Numbered from the stretch's first letter, positions 6,860 to 15,324 are shown. The stretch is 19,107 bases of DNA from Coemansia sp. RSA 922 (GCA_027577415.1 JANBQS010000389.1:1-19107); one strand, 5' to 3'. The notes: generated by a model from the letters alone, not told the origin. Program-made: numbers and translations.

Positions 6860-6909
6860 TGCTTGGTGTTCAAGTCTTGGGATTTCTTTGATAAAAAGGA
6901 AGTGCACTA
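6860..6909 (+). repeat. 50-bp direct repeat, copy 1
   Basis: This copy matches 6983-7032 at 46 of 50 positions without gaps; copies are 123 bp apart. The core TTGGTGTTCAAGTCTTGGG is identical in both, and the A-rich block ATAAAAAGGAAG and the final GCACTA are nearly so. The copy lies upstream of the 84-residue gene's TATA box. Confidence 0.85.
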
Positions 6910-6982
6910 AAAACACCAAAAAGGGGGATTGGATTTATTTCTCCTCTCCAATTGCTGTCCACCATTAGCATAAAAAAAAAGA

Positions 6983-7032
6983 TGTTTGGTGTTCAAGTCT
7001 TGGGCTTTCTTTAATAAAAAGGAAGAGCACTA
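6983..7032 (+). repeat. 50-bp direct repeat, copy 2
   Basis: This is the second copy of the element at 6860-6909. It contains GTCTTGGGCT (6997-7006), which recurs exactly at 6694-6703 next to the TATA box, giving three related sites upstream of the 84-residue gene. Confidence 0.85.
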
Positions 7033-7183
7033 TACGGATGCCATGGAAGGGGCGGAAGAAAAGAACTGGAAAAGGCAGCCTCGCCGCTGACTGGAGGCTC
7101 CCGCCCATCTTCCCCATGACATGTCGACAACTGTGTTCTTCCCAATTCCTCCATTCCTAAAACAAGCAATGTCAAAGAATATT

Positions 7184-7189
7184 TTTATT
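7184..7189 (-). terminator. AATAAA overlapping the MFS stop codon
   Basis: On the minus strand the stop TAA and AATAAA overlap (TAAATAAA). The 3' UTR could therefore be very short, or another downstream signal is used. Confidence 0.35.
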
Positions 7190-9276
7190 TAGTTGGATGA
7201 GGTCCAAGAAATAGACGACTGTCGGCGCAAGACAAGCCTAGCATGTCGACGCTGAAGTACTGGCAACAAAAAGCCCAAACACCCGGCCAGAATAGAAAGT
7301 ATGCCGCTAATAGCAACAAGCCAAGCCGTACTATGTCGGTTTCCCAACATGTCAAAGAACTTGACAGACACAGGAGTCATAATAATTATAGCTGGAGCAC
7401 TAGCAGCGATCACCAAACCCATGGTAGTTGCGAGCCGAGCCGAGCCAAACATCTGCGCAACACCCGGCGGCAGCACTGCGGCTAGTACACCCGAAGAAAC
7501 AGCAAACAACGCCGCATATACATAAATTGAGGCAGCTGAAGCCTGCGCCGCGGCGATAGGAGTCCATATAATCAGCGTAAACAGGCCCACTAGCGATTCG
7601 CATAGTCCTATTCCGGCTATATATCCTGATTTGTCTGCAACACTGCCGCCAATAATAGCGCCGCACAAAGATGCCGCGCCCATCGTATACAGGATGTTGT
7701 AGGTGGTATCTTGGTCAGCGCCGTACACGCGAGCAAACACAGGGAGACAGAGTATTTGGGCAAACCTAGCAGCAGCAATAAGAAACGCCATCAGCATAAG
7801 CAACAGTACGCGTGTGTCGCGCATAGTCTTTTGCCACTGCATAGCTACTGGTCGTTGTAGCTGCACACGAGTACGCAGGCCATAGGCAGCGCCAGCGCCG
7901 ACCACCAGAGTAATCAGCGCCTGAGCTCGCAAGCACAATGCCGACCCTCGGCTAGCCAGGATTGCGCGGTACACTGGGACTAAAACTATCGTGCCGAATG
8001 CAGAGCCCGAAATAGCGATACCCGTAGAAACTGCCCTATGTCGCTCGAACCACTGTGCGGGCGCAGCGTAGGCTGGAGTAAAAACAAGAGCAATTCCTAG
8101 TCCGCAAAGTGCGCCCTGCAAGATACTCAGAGCCCACAGCTGGGAGACAAAGGAGGCGGCGAGCAGTGACATGCTCATCAACACGGTGCCCAAAAAGCAG
8201 CAGATCGGGTAGCCCAGCGTGTCGGCCACACAGCCAGCAAACACACTACCAGCCGCGGCAAACCCGCCCATCAGCGAGCCGATCAGGACCAAGTATGTCG
8301 AAACGCGGTAGTCGAATATCTTCAACGAGGCGCCGCTGTCCTCATGGCCGCGGTAAATGTCGTCGATTTCGGCAGTGCTTTCGTCATTGACTAGTGAAGA
8401 AAACTCGTAGTATGACTCGTAGACAGAGTACGTGAGTAGTGTGGATAGCGAGATAGAGCATGCGAGGAATGCGCAGAATACTACCCACCAGCCGCGTCGA
8501 CCGTCTACGCGGTAATACTCCCATTCGAGAAATGGCGGAGGCGGAAAATAAGCAGGCGGTTTTGATTCTCTGGCAGCAGCGGCAGCAGCCTCATCTAGCG
8601 GTACGTCGTAGAGTGTGCGGTGCGCAGCGTCGATCGGGTAGATGGGCGCAGCTCGCGCAGTCCTCTGCATCTCATCCTGACGTGTAGCTGGTGGCCGTGC
8701 GATCCAAGCATCGCCAAACAACGCGCGCATTCCCGATGCCCCATCCTCCCGAGTATCCGGCTCACTACGAGGTAGATCAGTATCTCGCGGCTTCCCTCCT
8801 TTACTGGCATTAACCTGTTGTGCGGGAGATGGAGATGTGGCCAACATTGATCTAAACGTCATTTGGTTCATGAGTTTCCGCGGCGTATTCATAAACTTTG
8901 AGCCGCCCGACGATGGAGATTTGGCTTGCTCGCTACTCCGAGATGGTGGTGGCACACTAGATCCATGGGCATGTTTCCTAACGGGTGGTGTCTGTAGCTT
9001 GTGAATTTGCTGCTGCGCATGCTCTTGTACTGGCGGTTGCGATGGCGTGAATGGCTTGGGCAGTGACTCGACGCTGTCATCAGACGGTGTGGCTGTGGGT
9101 GTGGAGGAATGGCGGCGTAAGGGAAGACTGCTGGGAGCTTGTGGCGGTGACAATTCATCGCCGCTGCTAGTCCCGCTGCTATTACTGCTTGCGCTGCTTT
9201 CGTTCAACCATTCGCGATAGACTTCTAGTGCAGAACGCGACTGATCGCCAGAGCTACTATGATTGCTACTCTCCAT
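7189..9276 (-). CDS. Major facilitator superfamily transporter, monocarboxylate-porter-like
   Basis: The product is 695 residues long. The transport core spans about 262-680 and contains about twelve hydrophobic helices, starting at RGWWVVFCAFLACSI. The monocarboxylate porter/MCH family signature is seen as PAQWFERHRAVSTGIAISGS (406-425), the helix 4-5 motif. GCVADTLGYP (348-357) and SVADKSGYIAG (545-555) are the loop 2-3 and 8-9 motifs. Substrate cannot be read off; fungal relatives include riboflavin (MCH5) and uncharacterised carriers. A cytosolic N-terminal tail of about 260 residues is very rich in Ser, Pro, Gln and Arg, longer than is usual, and ends in a short acidic/aromatic segment (PAYFPPPPFLEWEYY). 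The tail is probably regulatory (inference). The ATG at 9274-9276 is the first in frame; TATAAAA (9295-9301) lies 18 nt upstream. The gene lies 160 bp downstream of ARG4 on the same strand. Confidence 0.87.
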   Translation of the reverse strand: MESSNHSSSGDQSRSALEVYREWLNESSASSNSSGTSSGDELSPPQAPSSLPLRRHSSTPTATPSDDSVESLPKPFTPSQPPVQEHAQQQIHKLQTPPVRKHAHGSSVPPPSRSSEQAKSPSSGGSKFMNTPRKLMNQMTFRSMLATSPSPAQQVNASKGGKPRDTDLPRSEPDTREDGASGMRALFGDAWIARPPATRQDEMQRTARAAPIYPIDAAHRTLYDVPLDEAAAAAARESKPPAYFPPPPFLEWEYYRVDGRRGWWVVFCAFLACSISLSTLLTYSVYESYYEFSSLVNDESTAEIDDIYRGHEDSGASLKIFDYRVSTYLVLIGSLMGGFAAAGSVFAGCVADTLGYPICCFLGTVLMSMSLLAASFVSQLWALSILQGALCGLGIALVFTPAYAAPAQWFERHRAVSTGIAISGSAFGTIVLVPVYRAILASRGSALCLRAQALITLVVGAGAAYGLRTRVQLQRPVAMQWQKTMRDTRVLLLMLMAFLIAAARFAQILCLPVFARVYGADQDTTYNILYTMGAASLCGAIIGGSVADKSGYIAGIGLCESLVGLFTLIIWTPIAAAQASAASIYVYAALFAVSSGVLAAVLPPGVAQMFGSARLATTMGLVIAASAPAIIIMTPVSVKFFDMLGNRHSTAWLVAISGILSILAGCLGFLLPVLQRRHARLVLRRQSSISWTSSN

Positions 9277-9436
9277 TATTCCTTACAACAATTTTTTTAT
9301 AGGAAAAGTAAACGCAAAAAAGATAAAGTGAGGTAAAAAAAATAAGGTTTTTGGCCAAGAGACCCCAAGGATGAAATGTTTAAAATGTATGTTACACAAA
9401 CAAATAATTGCCAAGAATTTATGCAACACTTTTTTT

Positions 9437-11054
9437 TTAGTTTAGCCATTGCTTTAGGTGGTCGATCTGGGCCTGCACAGTGACACGGCTAGTGCCGCCA
9501 ATAGACGAGCGGTTATCGACGCTCTTTTCAAAGTTCCAGACCAGAAGAACATCGTCCTCAAAGGCCTCATGGAGGGTCTTCAGATCAGATACAGAGAGGT
9601 CGCTGATCTGGCAGCCACGGTCCTCAGCCATCTTGACAGCAGCGCCCGAGATGTGGTGGGTCTGACGGAATGGGACGCCCTTGCGCACGAGGTACTCGGC
9701 GAGATCAGTGGCCAGCATATCGCCAGTGAGGCACTGCTTCATCTTGTCGGCATTAATCTACACAAATACGTCGTAGTTGTTAGTGAAATGGCCAAAAGAA
9801 AAAAAAAGGAGGAGCTTACATACAACATGTAATGCATGTGTGAAAGGGGAGTCAGGCATAAAAGGCTAGTTTGTATCCATGTGGCCCGATTGGTAGGTCG
9901 GGTTAAAGGTCATTAAGACTAATCGGTGTAATCATCATACAAGTCACACACATAGCAGCATTGCACATTTTTCAATCATGGTTACTTACCCTGAGGGTGG
10001 CGATAACGGCGGTGGTGATCTGCAACGAACCAGTAAGAGTATCGACGGCATCAAACATGGGCTCCTTGTCCTCCTGCATGTCCTTGTTGTAAGTGCTGGG
10101 AAGACCCTTGTAAGTCATCATAAAGCCAGTCATGTCTCCAAAGACACGGCCGCTCTTTCCGCGCAAAAGCTCGAGCGAATCAGGGTTCTTCTTCTGCGGC
10201 ATCAGACTGCTACCGGTCGAGTAGGCGTCAGCCAGCTGCACAAAGCCAAACTCCGCGGTCGAGTAGATAATCAGATCCTCAGCGAGCCGCGAGATATGGA
10301 TCATAGTAAGCGAGCCGTGGAAGAGGAACTCTGCGACAAAATCGCGGTCGCTAGTACCATAGAGTGAGTTGGGAGCCACTGAAGAGAAGCCCAGTTCTTG
10401 GGCCAGCCATTCGCGGTCGACTTGGAATGGGTTGCCAGCAAGAGCGCCCGAGCCCAGGGGCAATTGGTTGAGACGAGGCAGGAACTGCTCCAGGCGCTGG
10501 GCGTCTTGCTGGAACCAGAAGGCGTAGCTGAGGAGGAAGTGCGACCAGCGGATCGGCTGAGCACGCTGCAAATGCGTGTAGCCAGGCATCAGCACGTCAA
10601 CATCCCTCTGAGCACGCTCCACTAGGGCACCCACCAGCTCGCGCATAAAGCCTAGAAGAGCCTCGACCTCGTCGCGTAGCCACAGGCGCATGTCAGTAGC
10701 TACTTGGTCGTTGCGCGACCGACCGGTATGCAGTTTACCAGCCACAGCGCCGACGATCTCGCCCAACCGGCGCTCGTTGGCAGTGTGGATGTCTTCGTCG
10801 CCAGAGCGGATCTCGAACTTTCCTGCTTGCCACTCGGCCAGAACAGCAGAGAGACCAGAGTCAAGGGCTTGTTGCTCGTCGGCGGTCAGAATACCTTGGC
10901 GGCAGAGTGCCTTGGCGTAGGCTTGTGAGCCCCGGATGTCGGCAGCGTACATCCGGCGATCAAAGTGAATAGACTCGTTGAAGGCCTCCATTAAAGGATC
11001 GGTCTCGCCTGAGAAGCGACCGCCCCACAGCTTTGTTGCGCCAGAAGTAGACAT
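9437..11054 (-). CDS. ARG4: Argininosuccinate lyase (two exons)
   Basis: This enzyme cleaves argininosuccinate to arginine and fumarate, the last step of arginine synthesis. Exon 1 is 9990-11054 (355 codons) and exon 2 is 9437-9757 (106 codons plus TAA), giving 461 residues, the usual length (yeast 463). The intron is in phase 0. The joined frame crosses a conserved stretch: exon 1 ends in TAVIATLR and exon 2 begins [20 protein letters not shown]. Family hallmarks: LWGGRFSG (9-16), [17 protein letters not shown] (109-125), [10 protein letters not shown] (158-167) with the His/Thr pair of the active site, and the signature loop [12 protein letters not shown] (281-292), whose serine is the catalytic acid-base in the family. 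Exon 2 holds [17 protein letters not shown]. All catalytic elements are intact. A TATA element (CTTTATAAAG, 11141-11150) lies about 90 nt upstream of the ATG. Confidence 0.96.
9758..9989 (-). other. Spliceosomal intron of ARG4 (232 nt)
   Basis: The donor is AGG|GTAAGT (GTAAGT at 9984-9989) and the acceptor is GTGTAG ending at 9758. A branch-site match ACTAAC lies at 9779-9784, with its adenosine about 22 nt from the acceptor. Splicing restores the argininosuccinate lyase frame exactly. Without splicing, exon 1 would end five codons later at a stop. Confidence 0.93.
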
Positions 11055-11141
11055 TGTGATAATAAAAAAAAGTGTATGTGATGTAAGTTACAGATGAAGA
11101 AGAAGAGAAAGGAGGGGAGGAGGGAGATGCTAATGCTCGCC

Positions 11142-11149
11142 TTTATAAA
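11142..11149 (-). promoter_or_regulatory. TATA box of ARG4
   Basis: TTTATAAA sits inside the palindrome CTTTATAAAG, about 90 nt upstream of the ARG4 ATG, a suitable distance for a fungal promoter. No clear Gcn4 site (TGACTC) was seen right beside it. TGAGTCAC, which contains one, is present at 11276-11283, about 225 bp upstream of the ATG. Confidence 0.45.
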
Positions 11150-11275
11150 GGGATAGAAAAAGTGGCTAGTACATGAGGATGATCAACCATGACGCACAAA
11201 GTGAGATAAAATAAAATAGTGAGGTGACAATGGAGAAGCAAACCCAGAAACGCGCACAAAAAAGCTTTTATCTCG

Positions 11276-11281
11276 TGAGTC
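11276..11281. promoter_or_regulatory. Gcn4/AP-1-like site TGAGTC upstream of ARG4
   Basis: TGAGTCA (reverse TGACTCA) is the classical Gcn4/Cpc1 heptamer that drives general amino acid control in fungi. It lies between the PH-domain gene and ARG4, about 225 bp upstream of the ARG4 ATG, as expected for an arginine synthesis gene. This is a sequence match only. Confidence 0.5.
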
Positions 11282-11352
11282 ACAACAACATCTCGGAAAA
11301 AATTTTCCACTTTCAGTTCTGGATTGATCGGCTATAATCCAAGATCGCATGA

Positions 11353-13209
11353 TCAGGGCCCACGCTTTGGCTGAGTGGCAGGCGACGACGTTGCTGACGA
11401 GCTGTTATTAGAGCGCCGGAACCAAGGGAAGCGCGGGGTAGGCATCATCAGCAACGAGCGGTGGCTGAGATGGTCGCGCAGCTGAGAGCCCGGCGCAGGC
11501 GGAGTCGCAGGGCCAGGCGATGGCAGCCCGTCGGTGGCTGTGCGGCTGGCTGCGCGTGAGATCTGCGGCATCTCAGCACGCTGCTCCTGGTGCCGAGCGT
11601 GGTGCTGCCAAGTCCCCGCCGCTGGAATCGTCGTTGGCGGCACCGGCCAATCAGCACGCGATATCGATGATACGAATGACCGTGACCGCCGCACATTCAG
11701 CTCCACCGGAGAATCCGGAACCAAAGGAACCGAAGGAGTCGAAGGAGCCGCCGGAAGCGGAGCTGACGGTGCTGGCACTGAGCGGTCGCCCAAGCTGCTC
11801 AAACAAGCGCTGCTCGTATCTCCTATAGACTGACCGCCCTGTGCTGCCGGGCTGCTAGCAGCAATAGACGATGGCGTGGCCCAGCGGTGCTGCTGGTTCT
11901 CAAAGCTACTCGCCGTTGTCGACGCCCCGTCGCCGAGCCCACTGTGGCCCTTCTCGGCCTGTAGTGCGCGGCGCCAGCTGTCGTGGTCGACGGCACTCAG
12001 CGTGCAGAACACGTGGACTTTGCCCTCGCACTTGATGATTAGTGCTGACCCGTCTCCTCCCAACTGCGCTCGGCCGACGGCTGCTAGTCCCAGAATAGAG
12101 GCCATGCTCGAAGTACCGCCCGCCGAATGCACGCTGCTCGAGTCGCTGGAGAACCGACCCAGCTGGTCACTAAGCGCAGTAGAGTTGCCATGCTGGTCGA
12201 CTAGTTTGAACCCGCGAGATAGGTTGATCTGCGCTAGCACTTGAGACCCCGAACCCTGCTTCTTGCGGCATATCAGTTGGTGGTCTGCCAGCTCGAGCCA
12301 ACATAGTTTCCAGCTAATCGACAAGTTCTTGGAATACAAGTAATGTATAGCGCTCTCAGCCATCCCCGACGAGCTCAGTTTCTCTACTGGCGGCCGCTGC
12401 TGCTGCCGACTATGCTCGACTTCAAGGATGTTCTTGGTTACCTCGACAGGTGTCGGAATAAACGCATCGACTTCTTGCAGCTCTAGAATATCACCAGCGC
12501 TCAGCTCGTATTTAGTAACTAACCGTATGGACTCTAGCCACCGTCCGCCCGCCGGCCAATACAACCCGTACAACTCGCGAGTATTGTTGCTACCGAGACT
12601 GCCCGAGCTAACACCGCTAACTATCGACTCGGCATTACCCTCGTCCTTGGCGCTAAGCATTTCGCGTTCCATCAATCGATGCCAGACATTAAACCGCAAC
12701 ATACAAATATCTCTTGCTTGACCCACAGTAATCCCCGGTGGAAACGATATCTTCCGCCACTGCTTCTCCTCCGAATAATATACGTTCAACCAGATTCCCG
12801 ACATAACCAAAGGCCCACCGCCTTGACTAGTCCGACCCGCAAACTCGTCGTTCGTGTCGATGCCTGCCGGCATCCCCCGCCCAACCACATGTTTGCTCAT
12901 AGGACTCATGGTTATGGCTGGCGCTTCTCGTACCTCCTTGCTGTGCGCGTACTGTCCCCGTAGCGTCAACTTGTACATTGTGTCTGTGGGAACTGATGAC
13001 GACATGTGCATACTGTCTTCGTATTCGCTAATGGAGCCTGTTGTTGTTGTGGATAGCGTGCAGCTGGATTTTTTTCTAAGCTTTTTTGGTATCAAAAATA
13101 CGCCGCCGCCGCCTTTTATCGAATTACTGAGGTTATTACAGCTGCGAATATTAATAATAGCAAAATTCTTAGAACCGCCTGTCGCCGTCTGCCGCGAAGG
13201 ACCGCTCAT
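11353..13209 (-). CDS. Putative RA/ubiquitin-fold and PH domain signalling protein
   Basis: The product is 618 residues from the ATG at 13207-13209. The frame stays open further upstream, but only to non-ATG codons and through hydrophobic UTR-like sequence, so this ATG is chosen. Order: a basic, Ser-rich N-terminus (KKLRKKSS, 42-49); a ubiquitin-fold/RA-like part, about 137-250 (GIWLNVYYSEEKQWRKISF to SAGDILELQEVDAFIPTP); a PH domain, about 285-420 (SAIHYLYSKNLSISWKLCWL, later the closing helix HDSWRRALQAEK), with a Ser/Gly-rich insertion of roughly 50 residues (about 340-388). A Ser/Pro/Ala-rich tail (430-618) follows, with basic patches at the end. The RA-PH order recalls Ras/Rap effectors of the MRL/Grb7 class in animals, so it may read a small GTPase and membrane phosphoinositides (inference). 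Domain assignment rests on pattern recognition only. It lies 298 bp upstream of ARG4. Confidence 0.68.
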   Translation of the reverse strand: MSGPSRQTATGGSKNFAIINIRSCNNLSNSIKGGGGVFLIPKKLRKKSSCTLSTTTTGSISEYEDSMHMSSSVPTDTMYKLTLRGQYAHSKEVREAPAITMSPMSKHVVGRGMPAGIDTNDEFAGRTSQGGGPLVMSGIWLNVYYSEEKQWRKISFPPGITVGQARDICMLRFNVWHRLMEREMLSAKDEGNAESIVSGVSSGSLGSNNTRELYGLYWPAGGRWLESIRLVTKYELSAGDILELQEVDAFIPTPVEVTKNILEVEHSRQQQRPPVEKLSSSGMAESAIHYLYSKNLSISWKLCWLELADHQLICRKKQGSGSQVLAQINLSRGFKLVDQHGNSTALSDQLGRFSSDSSSVHSAGGTSSMASILGLAAVGRAQLGGDGSALIIKCEGKVHVFCTLSAVDHDSWRRALQAEKGHSGLGDGASTTASSFENQQHRWATPSSIAASSPAAQGGQSIGDTSSACLSSLGDRSVPAPSAPLPAAPSTPSVPLVPDSPVELNVRRSRSFVSSISRADWPVPPTTIPAAGTWQHHARHQEQRAEMPQISRAASRTATDGLPSPGPATPPAPGSQLRDHLSHRSLLMMPTPRFPWFRRSNNSSSATSSPATQPKRGP

Positions 13210-13214
13210 GTCCC

Positions 13215-13223
13215 TTATATAAA
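13215..13223 (-). promoter_or_regulatory. TTTATATAA five bases before the PH-domain gene start
   Basis: The minus strand reads TTTATATAA, five bases, then ATG. The identical nonamer at the identical spacing precedes COG3 (3836-3844). Confidence 0.3.
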
Positions 13224-14330
13224 GATACACAGAAAAAAAGTGAGAAAAGTGAGATAAAGAGTTGTGGCTGATATCTGAAATTGGTAAGCTACAAGGAACA
13301 TTCAATAACGAAAAGAAGATTCCTTGAATAAATGACAAGTTTCTTGGAAAGAAAGAAAAAAATATGTGGGCCACACCTGTCAAAAAAAAAAATACAAAAA
13401 GGGCCCCTGCGCGTACGCAAAAATATGAAATACCTACTAAAACAAGATGTAGCTTTACTTTTTCAACCAACTCGCATACCATCCAAGCCTGTTTCTCTCC
13501 TAACAAGGAATCTACTTGGGTCTCCCCCTTCCCTTTACCTTTTGTTGTTGTTCTTTTTTTGTACTCGGCCACAGTTCTCAGTAACAATCAAAAATGACAA
13601 TCTAGTGACCATTGTAAGTGCCCTTATTATGTTTACGGGTACAGCGTTATCTTGAACACATACAAAATAACAGCAAATTGTCATTCTTTTTTCTCTCTTT
13701 CCTTGGCTAGAGATATTCTAGACTGAATACAAATAGAACCGTGTTCTCGTTCTTTTCCTTGTTTAAAGACTGACACTTTTCCAAGTCGTTATAAAAAACA
13801 ATCAATTATTGGAAAAATGAGAAGAAGAAAAAAAGCCACATTGAGTACAATATATTCAGCCGCCTTTTTTTCTGTTGTATGGTATCTCCCCTCCCCCTCC
13901 CATTTTTCTTCCCAGGAGCTTTCTTTAGAAAAGCCCCTTTTTATGAGCTAGATACCTGGGTAGCTTGTTTTTGTCAAGCAGTGTTTAATGATATATTTGT
14001 TTTTAAGAACCATCAGGGAAAAAAATGGGCGGGGGAGAAAGAAGAAGAAAATAAAAGTGGGGGAAAAAAAAAACTCGAGTGCTAAAAATACCAGTGACAG
14101 ATTCCTACACAATGTAATATCAAAGCCTCTCACCCCCTTTCTATTCCCAATTTTGAGCGAGTAGCATAACTGAGGCCCAGAAAAAAATAGTTCAAAACAA
14201 AATTATTGAACCAATTGCACAAATTCATTGTTAGGCATAAGCGCCACTACGTTTTTTATATGTGGCTTTCCTATCCCCAAGTGGTCCATGTCCGCATAAT
14301 GTAATCAGCGCCACAAGAACATTCTAGTCG

Positions 14331-14588
14331 TTATCCGTTGCAATAGCTTGACCCAAACGTCCCTGTGCCACTTTTAGACGGATTTCTGCATGTCTCGTCT
14401 CCATTAGTTTGCGTAAAGAAGTGGCATGTATTGTCATCTACGCCATCAACGCCTTTTTTTACTTGTTCAAGTGGTGTGCCTTTGATACATTCACAATTAG
14501 CTATTGATACAAGGGAGGTAATGTGTCCATTCAGGCGAATACGCAGAATGAATACCGAGTTATATGACACCGCTCCTCTGATAGATTG
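14331..14588 (-). pseudogene. Possible orphan exon or relic, cysteine-containing
   Basis: Open for 85 codons between stop codons, with no ATG start. The C-terminal half looks protein-like (DGVDDNTCHFFTQTNGDETC) and has five Cys residues overall, which would suit a small secreted protein. The upstream edge is TTAG followed by the open stretch, but there is no pyrimidine tract, so a splice acceptor is weak. It could be chance. It overlaps nothing else. Confidence 0.2.
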
Positions 14589-14658
14589 CTAATCTGATCT
14601 AGACCAGTTCCCACCAGCAATCACAAAGTGCGCACGATGGCTTGGCAAAGTGCTTGTG

Positions 14659-14670
14659 ATTGGCCCACGT
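14659..14670 (+). promoter_or_regulatory. Composite CCAAT/CACGT element, copy 1
   Basis: ATTGGCCCACGT joins an inverted CCAAT box (HAP/NF-Y type) to a CACGT core. The identical 12 bases recur at 14906-14917. The copy lies about 800 bp upstream of the BTA1 ATG. Confidence 0.4.
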
Positions 14671-14869
14671 AAAAGTGACTTTGTCTATGATGCGGAATTG
14701 CAAATCACCCTGGCACATGGGCAACGATGTTGGACGGCAAAGGCTTTAATGAACTCGAAAAAAAATGGGACGGCGATTGTCCAGCCTTTGAATATAGAAA
14801 AGTCTGTCGTTCCCATGTCTGAATAATTCGCGGGAAGAAGTCGATTGCATGCATTCGAATAGACAAATA

Positions 14870-14875
14870 CACGTG
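14870..14875. promoter_or_regulatory. E-box CACGTG upstream of BTA1
   Basis: A perfect CACGTG lies about 595 bp upstream of the BTA1 ATG. bHLH factors of the Pho4/NUC-1 class bind this core; DGTS synthesis is known to rise in phosphate-starved fungi. The link here is inference. Confidence 0.4.
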
Positions 14876-14905
14876 CCCCCCTCCACACGACATATGAATG
14901 GGTTC

Positions 14906-14917
14906 ATTGGCCCACGT
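14906..14917 (+). promoter_or_regulatory. Composite CCAAT/CACGT element, copy 2
   Basis: Exact second copy of ATTGGCCCACGT, here continuing as CACGTTTT (14913-14920), which resembles the lower-affinity Pho4-type site. The copy lies 247 bp from the first. Confidence 0.4.
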
Positions 14918-15324
14918 TTTAGATTTAGTGGATCTCTCCCCCTTCTCATCTTTTCAAGGGAAAATTTAAAATGAACATGTGGCGAGTTACAGGAGCTCAG
15001 GGCGACCATACCTTTTGTACATGTGCGCTTCTTACACCCTATGCTTCTAATTGTTTGCCTAGTGCATAGATTGGCTTTCTTTTTAAAAAAAAAATGCCGA
15101 TCAAAAAACCACAAAGTTCACTCAAAGACACAAGAAAAAGTAATGCGCCGAGTGCTCGTTTTCTTTTGCAGATGAGCACAGTAGACGACCGCACATTCAC
15201 TCTTTATTGAGGAAAATTGCCATATGCATGGCTAACCGCCATCAAAAAAAGAACGACGGCTTGGAAGAGGGCGGAGAGGGAGGCGAGACGCGTAGGTTCT
15301 TTATCCGAGTAAGGAAAAGCTAGA

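Larger units (their letters stand above)
6613..7188. promoter_or_regulatory. Upstream region of the 84-residue gene and 3' flank of the MFS gene
   Basis: These 576 bp have no convincing gene. From the 84-residue ATG outward they hold a TATA box, the GTCTTGGGCT motif, two copies of a 50-bp repeat and a CCAAT box (GGCCAAT, 6841-6847). The last part (about 7033-7188) is the MFS 3' flank. A 72-codon plus-strand ATG frame (6692-6910) runs across the TATA box and repeat copy 1; I do not count it as a gene. Confidence 0.5.

Noticed and set aside
6692..6910. 72-codon plus-strand frame with a true ATG, upstream of the 84-residue gene
   Set aside because: It crosses the TATA box and repeat copy 1 of the divergent gene, has no promoter signal of its own and no protein-like pattern.
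9458..9832. 124-codon plus-strand frame across ARG4 exon 2 and intron
   Set aside because: It is antisense to a conserved exon. The spliced argininosuccinate lyase explains the region fully.
13210..13587. N-terminal extension of the PH-domain protein by 126 codons
   Set aside because: There is no ATG in the extension, and its translation is hydrophobic/aromatic UTR-like sequence containing TATATAA. The ATG at 13207-13209 is the natural start.
14746..15114. 122-codon minus-strand frame upstream of BTA1
   Set aside because: It begins at a non-ATG codon, has no consistent composition, and overlaps the likely BTA1 regulatory sites.
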